A DNA stretch of 5,662 nt from Chloracidobacterium sp. UBA7659 (GTDB lineage: Bacteria > Acidobacteriota > Blastocatellia > Pyrinomonadales > Pyrinomonadaceae). Positions 1 through 5,209 of this stretch are shown here, piece after piece (within the stretch, counting starts at the first letter, position 1; each line of letters starts with the position of its first letter). Under the pieces are notes generated by a model, which saw nothing but the letters and a program-made list of their open reading frames with translations, did not search any database and had not been told where the DNA came from. The stretch lies in NCBI GenBank assembly GCA_002483395.1, contig DLHV01000103.1, forward strand, positions 313 through 5,974, in the 5' to 3' direction. The position numbers and the translations under genes are program-made.

Positions 1-408
1 CCGGTTTCCCGCTGCGTCCGCAAGCAGGCTCCCCGGCGAAAACGCGGCAAGTTCCTGAAGATACATCCGTTCGAGCACCAAATTACCAGACGAGCGGGCG
101 ATACTTGCAAGGTGAAAGAGAGCGTATTCCTTAAGGATCGAATCCCGCTTTGCAACCGACTGATAGCGGCCTATCGCCGTTGCCGCGTCACCGGTCTTTT
201 CGCTAAGGCGCGCAAAGAGGTAATCGTAATTATTCAGAAAAAAAATGTCGGGATACTTTTTCTCAAATGAGCGTAGCTCGTCCAATGCTTCCGCATAGTG
301 TTTGCCATCAGCGGCGGCACGGATCTTCGAATGCAGTTCTTCTGCGGTCTGGGAATATAGAACCGGAGCAAAAAGCAAGATCAGCAGAATGCCCGTAAGC
401 GTTTTCAT
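1..408 (-). CDS. Exported helical-repeat protein, possibly lytic transglycosylase N-terminus (partial)
   Basis: An open frame of 136 codons without a stop reads from the ATG at 408-406 to the left edge, so only the N-terminal part is present. Residues 1-20 form a classic signal peptide: short basic start (MKTL), hydrophobic core (GILLILLFAPVL) and a polar exit (YSQ), so the product should be exported. The rest is Ala/Leu/Tyr-rich amphipathic helix. Segments such as HYAEALDEL (37-45), DAATAIGRYQSVAK (74-87) and EYALFHLASIARSSGN (94-109) resemble TPR-like helical pairs. This arrangement recalls the alpha-superhelical N-terminal region of Slt-type soluble lytic transglycosylases, but the catalytic SLT domain would lie outside the window, so that identity is inference. 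An in-frame TAG two codons before the ATG fixes the start. No strong Shine-Dalgarno is visible, only AAGG about 13 bases upstream. It is transcribed divergently from folD. Confidence 0.72.
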   Translation of the reverse strand, partial: MKTLTGILLILLFAPVLYSQTAEELHSKIRAAADGKHYAEALDELRSFEKKYPDIFFLNNYDYLFARLSEKTGDAATAIGRYQSVAKRDSILKEYALFHLASIARSSGNLVLERMYLQELAAFSPGSLLADAAGNR

Positions 409-544
409 TAACTAATCTTAACCTTAGAAAGAGCAAAAAAAAAGAGAAGCCCAAATACCATCCGAGTGAGGCAGTTTCTGATCGAATTTTTTTAATGAGT
501 ATTTAACATTTTTGCCGAAGTCGGAACCTCTTTGCGAAACCGAA

Positions 545-574
545 CTGACAATCCGGTGCTGCTTCCTGTAAAAT
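545..574 (+). promoter_or_regulatory. Putative sigma70-type promoter of folD
   Basis: CTGACA at 545-550 (one mismatch to TTGACA) and TAAAAT at 569-574 (one mismatch to TATAAT) are separated by 18 bases. Transcription would begin near 581, giving a leader of only about 10 bases before the folD ATG. That fits the absence of a clear Shine-Dalgarno site there. The call rests on consensus matching alone. The rest of the 182-base divergent gap (409-590) is AT-rich, and I see no operator, small ORF or RNA gene in it. Confidence 0.35.
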
Positions 575-590
575 CGAGTCGAATCAATTT

Positions 591-1520
591 ATGACAGCAC
601 GACTCTTAAGCGGCAAGACGATCGCCGATGCAATAAAAACAGAGGTTGCCGCGGAAATCAGGCATCTCAAAACGACTCACGGATTCCGGCCATGTCTAGT
701 TGCCATTCGGGTTGGCGACGATCCGGCGTCGGCGGTTTATGTCGGCAGTAAGGTCAAAGCGTCCGAGGAAATTGGGATAATTTCCGAACACCGGCACCTT
801 TCGACAGACACTTCGCACGACGAATTGCTTGCAATTGTCCGCGAGTTGAATGAGCGTGGGGGCGTAGACGGAATTTTGGTTCAATTACCACTGCCACCTC
901 AGATACGTTCTGGCGAGATCCTTGAGGCGATTGATCCGCAGAAAGCCGTTGACGGTTTTCACCCGATAAATGTCGGGCATCTTGCTCAGGGCGAGAAGGC
1001 ACTTGTGCCGTGTACACCGGCTGGCATCATCGAGATATTGAAACGGTCGGACATTCCGATAGCGGGAAAGCATGCTGTCATCGTCGGCCGTAGCAATATT
1101 GTCGGCAAACCGATGGCGATGCTTTTGCTTCAGGAAAATGCGACGGTCACGATCTGTCATTCGCGAACGGTCGATTTGCCGTCCATTACTCGTCAGGCCG
1201 ATATTCTCGTCGCTGCTATCGGCCGTGCCGGATTTGTAAAAGCCGAGCACATACGCGAAGGAGCGACCGTGATCGATGTCGGGATAAATAACCTTTCCGA
1301 TATAGATTTGGCCCGCCAGATGTTTACCGGCGAGGATTTGGAAAGGCGGCTTGCGACAATCGAAAAGCGCGGATTTACGCTGGTCGGCGATGTGAACCCG
1401 AAGGATGCGATGAAACTCGCGGCAAACTTCACCCCCGTCCCCGGCGGCGTGGGACTGCTTACCGTGGCAATGCTGATGAAAAATACCGTCGAAGCGGCAA
1501 AGATGAGAAGGGGAATTTAA
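591..1520 (+). CDS. folD: Bifunctional methylenetetrahydrofolate dehydrogenase / methenyltetrahydrofolate cyclohydrolase FolD
   Basis: FolD is a cytoplasmic dimer that interconverts 5,10-methylene-THF, 5,10-methenyl-THF and 10-formyl-THF using NADP(+), feeding purine synthesis and initiator-tRNA formylation. The 309-residue protein is slightly longer than the usual ~285-300 and is complete. The N-terminal catalytic domain shows YVGSK (Y50...K54), GILVQLPLP with Q98, and KAVDGFHP with D121. These fall at the same numbers as the catalytic Tyr/Lys/Gln/Asp known from E. coli FolD. PCTPAG (140-145) leads into the Rossmann domain with the dinucleotide loop GRSNIVGKP (166-174). PVPGGVG (282-288) is the conserved C-terminal signature. 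The usual KDVDG reads KAVDG, a mild variant. The ATG at 591 is chosen because the family N-terminus (LLSGKTIA) follows at once. Shine-Dalgarno pairing is weak (GAG at 576-578). The stop codon overlaps the start of a repeat. Confidence 0.97.
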   Translation: MTARLLSGKTIADAIKTEVAAEIRHLKTTHGFRPCLVAIRVGDDPASAVYVGSKVKASEEIGIISEHRHLSTDTSHDELLAIVRELNERGGVDGILVQLPLPPQIRSGEILEAIDPQKAVDGFHPINVGHLAQGEKALVPCTPAGIIEILKRSDIPIAGKHAVIVGRSNIVGKPMAMLLLQENATVTICHSRTVDLPSITRQADILVAAIGRAGFVKAEHIREGATVIDVGINNLSDIDLARQMFTGEDLERRLATIEKRGFTLVGDVNPKDAMKLAANFTPVPGGVGLLTVAMLMKNTVEAAKMRRGI

Positions 1521-1620
1521 CGCAAAGACGCAGAAGCAAAGAGATAGAAAAGGAAATTTTTTAGCAGCGAGGAAAAAAGGTATCTTAAAAACTCTGCGTC
1601 TCTGTGCCTCTGTGGTGAAA
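1517..1620. repeat. Dispersed-type intergenic repeat with imperfect inverted arms
   Basis: The gap between folD and the MazG-type gene is almost entirely filled by short purine-rich units. The left arm (about 1517-1546) carries units such as ACGCAAAG, ACGCAGAAG and CAAAGAG. The right arm (about 1592-1620), read on the minus strand, carries CACAGAG, GCACAGAG and ACGCAGAG after TTTCACCA. The arms are therefore imperfect inverted copies around an A-rich centre. Similar 'cacagag/acgcagag' units are, from general recollection, common between genes in many environmental bacterial genomes, and their minus-strand translations produce spurious proteins containing 'QRHR' and 'SASLR'. The repeat has no proven function. 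It could fold as RNA between the genes, and its right end contributes the next gene's ribosome binding site. Confidence 0.7.
1614..1618 (+). promoter_or_regulatory. Ribosome binding site of the MazG-type gene, inside the repeat end
   Basis: GGTGA can pair with the anti-Shine-Dalgarno core and stands 9 bases before the ATG at 1628. It is part of the conserved repeat terminus (TGTGGTGAAA), so the repeat appears to supply the translation signal. Confidence 0.45.
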
Positions 1621-1627
1621 ATATATT

Positions 1628-1927
1628 ATGAACTTTGAAGAATACCAATCCGAAGCGAGCCAGACGGCTCTTTACCCACGACGAATGGAAAATCTCGAAT
1701 ACCCGACGCTCGGCCTTGCCGGCGAAGCGGGCGAGGTGGCGAATATCGTCAAGAAGATCCAACGCGATCACGGCGGTGTTATCAATGACGAGATCCGTGC
1801 GAAATTGAAGGACGAACTCGGCGACGTGCTCTGGTACATCTCGGCCTGTGCCGACGAGCTTGGCCTGACCCTTGCGGAGATCGCCGCTTACAACGTCAAC
1901 AAACTTGCGAAACGGCACGGACGGTAA
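1628..1927 (+). CDS. MazG-type nucleoside triphosphate pyrophosphohydrolase (all-alpha NTP-PPase)
   Basis: This 99-residue protein is a compact single-domain member of the MazG-like superfamily, cytoplasmic enzymes that hydrolyse (d)NTPs to the monophosphate and pyrophosphate and usually clean nucleotide pools. The metal-binding signature is clear: EAGE in LGLAGEAGEVANIVKK (E33 and E36), followed by ELGD in LKDELGDVLWYIS (E63 and D66), the EXXE...EXXD pattern that coordinates Mg2+. Helices flank both motifs, and the protein ends in NVNKLAKRHGR, a common family ending (N..KL..R). Its length is typical of the short single-domain class rather than the tandem-domain MazG of E. coli (about 260 residues). 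Substrate preference cannot be read from the sequence. It lies 107 bases after folD on the same strand, and the REP/RAYT element begins 16 bases after its stop. Confidence 0.9.
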   Translation: MNFEEYQSEASQTALYPRRMENLEYPTLGLAGEAGEVANIVKKIQRDHGGVINDEIRAKLKDELGDVLWYISACADELGLTLAEIAAYNVNKLAKRHGR

Positions 1928-1943
1928 AACCAAAAATCAATCG

Positions 1944-1968
1944 CCGTTTAGAAGCGGGCTTGCCCGCC
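1944..1968 (+). repeat. Left REP sequence with hairpin
   Basis: It contains the palindrome GCGGGCTTGCCCGC (1954-1967), which can fold as a short GC stem with a tight CTTG loop. It is preceded by the CCGTTTAGAA foot (1944-1953). The hairpin is followed by a pyrimidine-rich stretch (TCTTTCCTT), so in RNA it could also act as a weak terminator or 3'-end stabiliser for the MazG-type transcript. It is the exact inverse of the right copy. Confidence 0.8.
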
Positions 1969-1981
1969 AGTCTTTCCTTAA

Positions 1982-2566
1982 ATGAGACTCTTCAAATCCA
2001 AAGAAAAGAACACCTTTCATTACGTAACTACCGTAATGTACAATCGCGTAAAAATCTTCAATGATGAAGCCGCCTGCCAGATCTTCATCAACAATTTGGA
2101 TGAACTTCGCTCGATTCACCCATTCAAACTGATCGGATACGTGATTATGCCCGACCACGTGCACTTGATTCTCAATCCGATTGAATGCGACATCAGCCTG
2201 ATAATGCGAAAGCTGAAGGGAAAGAGCGCAAAATTGATCCTCGATCATTTACGCGAACAGGATCAGCCTTTGAATTCCCTCGAACTGCATATTCAGGATC
2301 GGAGCTACGCGGTTTGGCTAAAAGATTTTTCTTCAATTGATTTATCGAGTCACAAATTCATCCGGCAAAAACTTGGTTACATACATATGAATCCGGTTCG
2401 TGGAGGACTATGCGATCATCCGGCGAAATGGGAATGGTCGAGTTATCGCGCTTATCTGCCTCATAGCTCTGGTGAGGTGCCGTTGGAAATGGATCAGCGC
2501 GGTTATTGGACGGAAGATGAATTTTCGGCACAGGCGGTGAAGACGGGCGGGCAAGCCCGCTTCTAA
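1982..2566 (+). CDS. REP-associated tyrosine transposase (RAYT, IS200-like Y1/HUH family)
   Basis: RAYTs are single-copy relatives of the IS200/IS605 transposase that bind and cut REP hairpins in single-stranded DNA and are thought to spread REP sequences. The 194-residue protein has the HUH metal-binding motif as HVH (59-61) in the context MPDHVHLIL, preceded by the beta-strand region KLIGYVI. The catalytic tyrosine is Y133 in GYIHMNPVRGGL, a hallmark RAYT context, followed by WEWSSYRAY (150-158). All catalytic residues are intact, so the enzyme may be active. An in-frame TAA directly before the ATG (1979-1981) prevents any upstream start. No Shine-Dalgarno is visible, suggesting low expression. 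The last six residues (GGQARF) and the stop codon lie inside the right REP copy. It is on the same strand as its neighbours. Confidence 0.93.
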   Translation: MRLFKSKEKNTFHYVTTVMYNRVKIFNDEAACQIFINNLDELRSIHPFKLIGYVIMPDHVHLILNPIECDISLIMRKLKGKSAKLILDHLREQDQPLNSLELHIQDRSYAVWLKDFSSIDLSSHKFIRQKLGYIHMNPVRGGLCDHPAKWEWSSYRAYLPHSSGEVPLEMDQRGYWTEDEFSAQAVKTGGQARF

Positions 2567-2570
2567 ACGG
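2546..2570 (-). repeat. Right REP sequence with hairpin, overlapping the RAYT stop codon
   Basis: This is the exact inverse of the left copy, with the palindrome GCGGGCAAGCCCGC at 2547-2560 and the foot TTCTAAACGG at 2561-2570. It begins exactly at the codon for Gly189 of the transposase and includes the TAA stop at 2564-2566. It ends 22 bases before the coaE start, so the hairpin lies in the coaE leader of any read-through transcript. Confidence 0.8.
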
Positions 2571-2592
2571 TTGTATTAGTTAAGTTGTTTGT

Positions 2593-3198
2593 ATGCTCAA
2601 AGTTGGGCTAACAGGTTCCATTGCGACGGGGAAGTCGGCTGTTTGCGGCTATTTCCTCGAACTCGGCTGTCACGTCCTCGATGCCGACAAGACGGCCCGC
2701 GAGGTCGTGGAAGCGGGTACCAAAGGTCTGGATATGATCGTCGAGGAGTTTGGTGACGAGGTATTGCTGCCGAACGGGGAACTTGATCGCACCCGGCTCG
2801 GCTCGATCGTTTTCGCCGACGAGAAGAAACGCCTGTTGCTGAATTCGATCGTTCACCCGCTAGTATTTGAGGCCCAAAACAGGTGGCTCGCCGCTCGTGA
2901 AGCCAAAGATCCGGACGGCATCGCGATCGTTGACGCGGCGTTGATGATCGAGTCCGGAGGTTACAAGAGATTTAACAAATTGATTGTCGTCTGGTGCGAA
3001 CCTGCGATACAATTGAAAAGGTTGAAGTTACGCGACGATCTGCCCGAAACTGACGCAAAAAAACGAATAGCGGCCCAGATGCCTCAGGAGGAAAAAAAGC
3101 GATACGCCGATTTTCTGATCGACACATCTAATGGTTTTGAGGATACCCGGAAACAGGTCGTCGAGGTTTTCGAAAAATTGAAACTCGATAGCCACTAG
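2593..3198 (+). CDS. coaE: Dephospho-CoA kinase
   Basis: CoaE is a cytoplasmic P-loop kinase that phosphorylates the 3'-hydroxyl of dephospho-CoA with ATP, the last step of coenzyme A synthesis. The 201-residue protein has the usual family length. The Walker A loop is GLTGSIATGKS (5-15), where many members have GLTGGIGSGKS. DADK (30-33) contains the acidic residues of the active-site region. LDRTRLGSIVFAD...LNSIVHPLV (64-91) is the typical family block. The VVWCEPAIQLKRLKLRD segment (Q...RL..R, lid region) and a C-terminal YADFLIDTSNG, equivalent to the common ADFVIDNSG, complete the signature. An in-frame TAA at 2581-2583 and the family N-terminus fix the ATG at 2593. No Shine-Dalgarno is visible. 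The gene starts 26 bases after the RAYT stop, so the element's insertion probably replaced or displaced its original leader. Confidence 0.95.
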   Translation: MLKVGLTGSIATGKSAVCGYFLELGCHVLDADKTAREVVEAGTKGLDMIVEEFGDEVLLPNGELDRTRLGSIVFADEKKRLLLNSIVHPLVFEAQNRWLAAREAKDPDGIAIVDAALMIESGGYKRFNKLIVVWCEPAIQLKRLKLRDDLPETDAKKRIAAQMPQEEKKRYADFLIDTSNGFEDTRKQVVEVFEKLKLDSH

Positions 3199-3263
3199 CC
3201 GTTTTACGATTGAACAGGATGAGACGAAGCAGCAGCGAAAATGAAAGTGAAAAAGCCGGCGTT

Positions 3264-5132
3264 ATGCTCCGCCGCTCGTTTACCTTCGCTGTCGCCGCTT
3301 TATGTCTTATCAGCCTGATCGTTCTATCATCGTGTGCGGAACTGGACAGGCCCGCCGCCGAACCTTTTTTCACCCAGGCAAACCCGCCAAAAAAGCAGGA
3401 GTTCCGATGGAGCAACGGCAAGCTGCCAAAAAGCTTTGATCCCGCGCTTGCATCGGCTCCGCCTGAAACGGATGTTGTCCGTGCTATTTTCGAAGGGCTA
3501 ACCGAGACCGACCCAAGAACTCTGGAAGAAATCTCCGGCGTCGCAGAAAGTTGGTCGGCGACGGATAATTTCAAAGTTTGGACCTTCAATCTTCGCAAAG
3601 AAGCAAAATGGACGAACGGCAAGCTGGTCGTCGCTGAAGATTTTGTCCGCTCGTGGAAACGATTGGTCACCCTCGGCAAAAAGACGGCTCACGCCCATTT
3701 GCTCAATAACATATCCGGCGTACCAGCCGATGCGGGAGTGACGCAAATCTCTTCGACCGATGCGGCCGACCTTCTCCTAAATTCCGCACCAACGCCCGTC
3801 ATGCCTGGCATGCCGCTGCAGCAACTCTCGCGTCCGGCGAACACCAACATGAACCCTGGGCAGGTCAACGGCAGTGAGTCGAATTCGAATACGCAGACCG
3901 GAAAACCGGGTGAGAAAAAAGCCGAGCCTGAGAAGCTTGGATTCGTCGCCGAAAGCGATCACGTTCTGAAAGTCACGCTTGTCTCACCTGACAAAGATTT
4001 TCCGAAGCTGGTGGCGAATCCGATATTCCGGCCTGTTTACGGCGACGGCGAGGAGTTTGCGGGAAAAGAGTTGAATGCCTCGGTCGTCACGAATGGCCCG
4101 TTCAAAATCTCGGCCGTCGATGCCGGAGGCGTTGTGCTCGAACGATCCGAAAACTACTGGAATCGCGACGCGATCAAGCTCGAACGCGTCCACTTCGTGC
4201 CGACGGAGAACGCCGAGAAAGCCCTGGCCGCATATCGAGCCGGAGATGTCGATGCCGTTACGAATGCTGATTTCGCCCCGCTGGTTCTAAAGCTCCTATC
4301 GCCCTATGACGATTTTCGCCGGACCACGCATGGCGCGCTGAACGTTTACGATGTAAATTTGTCGAGGCCGCCGTACTCGGACCGCCGCGTCCGCCAGGCG
4401 TTGTCAAACGCGATAGAACGCGAGAAACTGACGGATGACGAAATGGAAGGCATCACGCGTCCCGCGCTGAGCTTTTTGCCATTTGGAACCAAAGCAAAGG
4501 TCAAGCTGTCGCAGGACAAGGAAAAAGCCAAAGAGCTTTTGGACGATGCCGGATATCCAGGCGGAAAGGATTTTCCGATCATCAAATTGCTGATCAATAG
4601 AAACGATACTCAGCAGCGAGTGGCCCGGTCCATTGCCCGGATGTGGAAGCAGAATCTAAACCTTGAGACCGAGATCGTCGTAAAAGAACCAGGCGACCTG
4701 GAATTGGCAAGAAAGGCTGGTGAGTTCGATCTGGTCCGGCGGGGCGTTGTTCTTCCGACCGCGGATGAAGTGGTCAACTTCATGGCGATATTTGGTACGC
4801 CGAGGGATGCGAAAGTCGAACCAGCGGGTATTGAAAAGAGTAATAATGGCACTCGGCCGTCAGTCGAAAAACCGTTAACCTTGCCGGCCGGCGGCGACGT
4901 AACGCCAGGCGGGGATCAAGTCCCAGCGATCACTACTCCGGAATCTATATTGAACGAGGAAGACGCGTTGTACGAGCTGCGGGCAATCCCGCTCTATTTC
5001 CCGACGTCGTATTCGCTCGTACGGCCTTATGTTTCGGGCTTTGAGATGAACAGTTTGGATGCCCTGACGCTTTCGAACGTGGCGATCGACAGTGAATGGC
5101 GGCCAAAAAAAGCAAACGGCGACTCAAAATAG
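3264..5132 (+). CDS. Peptide/oligopeptide ABC transporter substrate-binding lipoprotein (SBP family 5), with two low-complexity inserts
   Basis: Numbered from the ATG at 3264 (622 residues), the protein starts with a lipoprotein signal: MLRRS, a hydrophobic core and the lipobox LSSC (C24), so the mature protein is a membrane-anchored extracytoplasmic solute receptor. SBP_bac_5/OppA features follow in order: PKSFDPALA (55-63), FEGLTE (76-81), ESWSAT (95-100), LRKEAKWTNG (110-119), EDFVRSW (125-131), VVTNGPFKI (274-282), a YWNRDAIKLERVHF block, AYRAGDVDAV, and a C-terminal IPLYFPTSY (575-583) with VRPYVSGFEMNSLD. Peptide is the likely ligand class, but the ligand cannot be read from sequence. 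Residues 174-225 and 519-558 are Pro/Gly/Asn/Thr-rich inserts. Longer starts exist (TTG 3210, ATG 3219), but they would add an acidic Ser/Glu-rich extension before the signal peptide and have no better ribosome binding site. The gap from coaE is 65 bases. Confidence 0.88.
   Translation: MLRRSFTFAVAALCLISLIVLSSCAELDRPAAEPFFTQANPPKKQEFRWSNGKLPKSFDPALASAPPETDVVRAIFEGLTETDPRTLEEISGVAESWSATDNFKVWTFNLRKEAKWTNGKLVVAEDFVRSWKRLVTLGKKTAHAHLLNNISGVPADAGVTQISSTDAADLLLNSAPTPVMPGMPLQQLSRPANTNMNPGQVNGSESNSNTQTGKPGEKKAEPEKLGFVAESDHVLKVTLVSPDKDFPKLVANPIFRPVYGDGEEFAGKELNASVVTNGPFKISAVDAGGVVLERSENYWNRDAIKLERVHFVPTENAEKALAAYRAGDVDAVTNADFAPLVLKLLSPYDDFRRTTHGALNVYDVNLSRPPYSDRRVRQALSNAIEREKLTDDEMEGITRPALSFLPFGTKAKVKLSQDKEKAKELLDDAGYPGGKDFPIIKLLINRNDTQQRVARSIARMWKQNLNLETEIVVKEPGDLELARKAGEFDLVRRGVVLPTADEVVNFMAIFGTPRDAKVEPAGIEKSNNGTRPSVEKPLTLPAGGDVTPGGDQVPAITTPESILNEEDALYELRAIPLYFPTSYSLVRPYVSGFEMNSLDALTLSNVAIDSEWRPKKANGDSK
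3783..3938 (+). other. Low-complexity insert 1 within the substrate-binding protein
   Basis: This segment encodes about 52 residues rich in Pro, Asn, Gly, Ser and Gln (for example RPANTNMNPGQVNG), then a Lys/Glu run (GEKKAEPEK). It falls between the N-lobe helix region and the strand read as ESDHVLKVTL, where typical OppA-like proteins have only a short 'D..T..V.L' turn. It is probably a disordered surface loop. Confidence 0.6.
4818..4937 (+). other. Low-complexity insert 2 within the substrate-binding protein
   Basis: This segment encodes about 40 residues rich in Pro, Gly, Thr and Asn (such as LTLPAGGDVTPGGDQVP). It stands where most family 5 binding proteins have the 'yD.Li..A....d...R...l..AE' helices, of which only a trace (ILNEEDALYEL) remains before IPLYFPTSY. 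The C-lobe helix region therefore seems shortened or replaced. Confidence 0.5.
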
Positions 5133-5194
5133 CGGACACTGCGCCATCGAAATCTCACCAGAAGCCGCTTATGGCTTGATCGATCAGAAAATCA

Positions 5195-5201
5195 TAAGGA
5201 G
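5195..5201 (+). promoter_or_regulatory. Strong Shine-Dalgarno site of the second substrate-binding protein
   Basis: TAAGGAG lies 8 bases before the ATG at 5210 and is the only near-consensus ribosome binding site in the window. It decides the start of the last gene. The 77-base gap after the preceding stop has no terminator-like hairpin with a T run, which favours co-transcription of the two genes. Confidence 0.7.
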
Positions 5202-5209
5202 TTCAGGTA

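Larger units (their letters stand above)
1944..2570 (+). mobile_element. REP/RAYT element: transposase gene bounded by perfect 25-bp inverted REP copies
   Basis: The 25 bases at 1944-1968 and 2546-2570 are exact reverse complements. Allowing one mismatch, the match extends inward to 31 bases (1944-1974 with 2540-2570). Each copy contains its own small hairpin. Together they enclose the RAYT gene. No target-site duplication is visible outside the ends, as expected for HUH single-strand transposition. The unit sits in the gap between the MazG-type gene and coaE without interrupting either. Three sampled 60-base rows within the gene have 25, 29 and 24 G+C, against 35 in one folD row and 33 in one coaE row. 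That is mild evidence of a different origin. Confidence 0.8.

Noticed and set aside
434..444. A-rich run in the divergent intergenic region, considered as a terminator or UP element
   Set aside because: There is no stem beside it, and the flanking genes diverge, so no terminator is expected. Composition alone does not support a promoter element.
1517..1620. Possible CRISPR-like short repeat cluster
   Set aside because: The units are 7-9 bases, degenerate and contiguous, with no unique spacers of constant length and no cas genes nearby.
1517..1933. A 138-codon minus-strand open frame covering the repeat and the MazG-type gene
   Set aside because: Its C-terminal part reads QRHRDAE...ASASLR, the familiar spurious translation of this kind of intergenic repeat, and the rest is antisense to a gene with clear catalytic motifs.
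1937..2248. A 103-codon minus-strand open frame opposite the RAYT
   Set aside because: No recognisable domain. It is antisense to the intact HUH/Tyr transposase and begins within its coding region.
3210..3263. N-terminal extension of the first substrate-binding protein from TTG 3210 or ATG 3219
   Set aside because: It would place a Ser/Glu-rich stretch ahead of a complete lipoprotein signal and shows no ribosome binding site at a proper distance. It cannot be fully excluded.
5177..5186. Perfect 10-base palindrome TGATCGATCA between the two binding-protein genes
   Set aside because: It is short, a single copy, has no T run after it and matches no operator I can name. A palindrome of this size can occur by chance.
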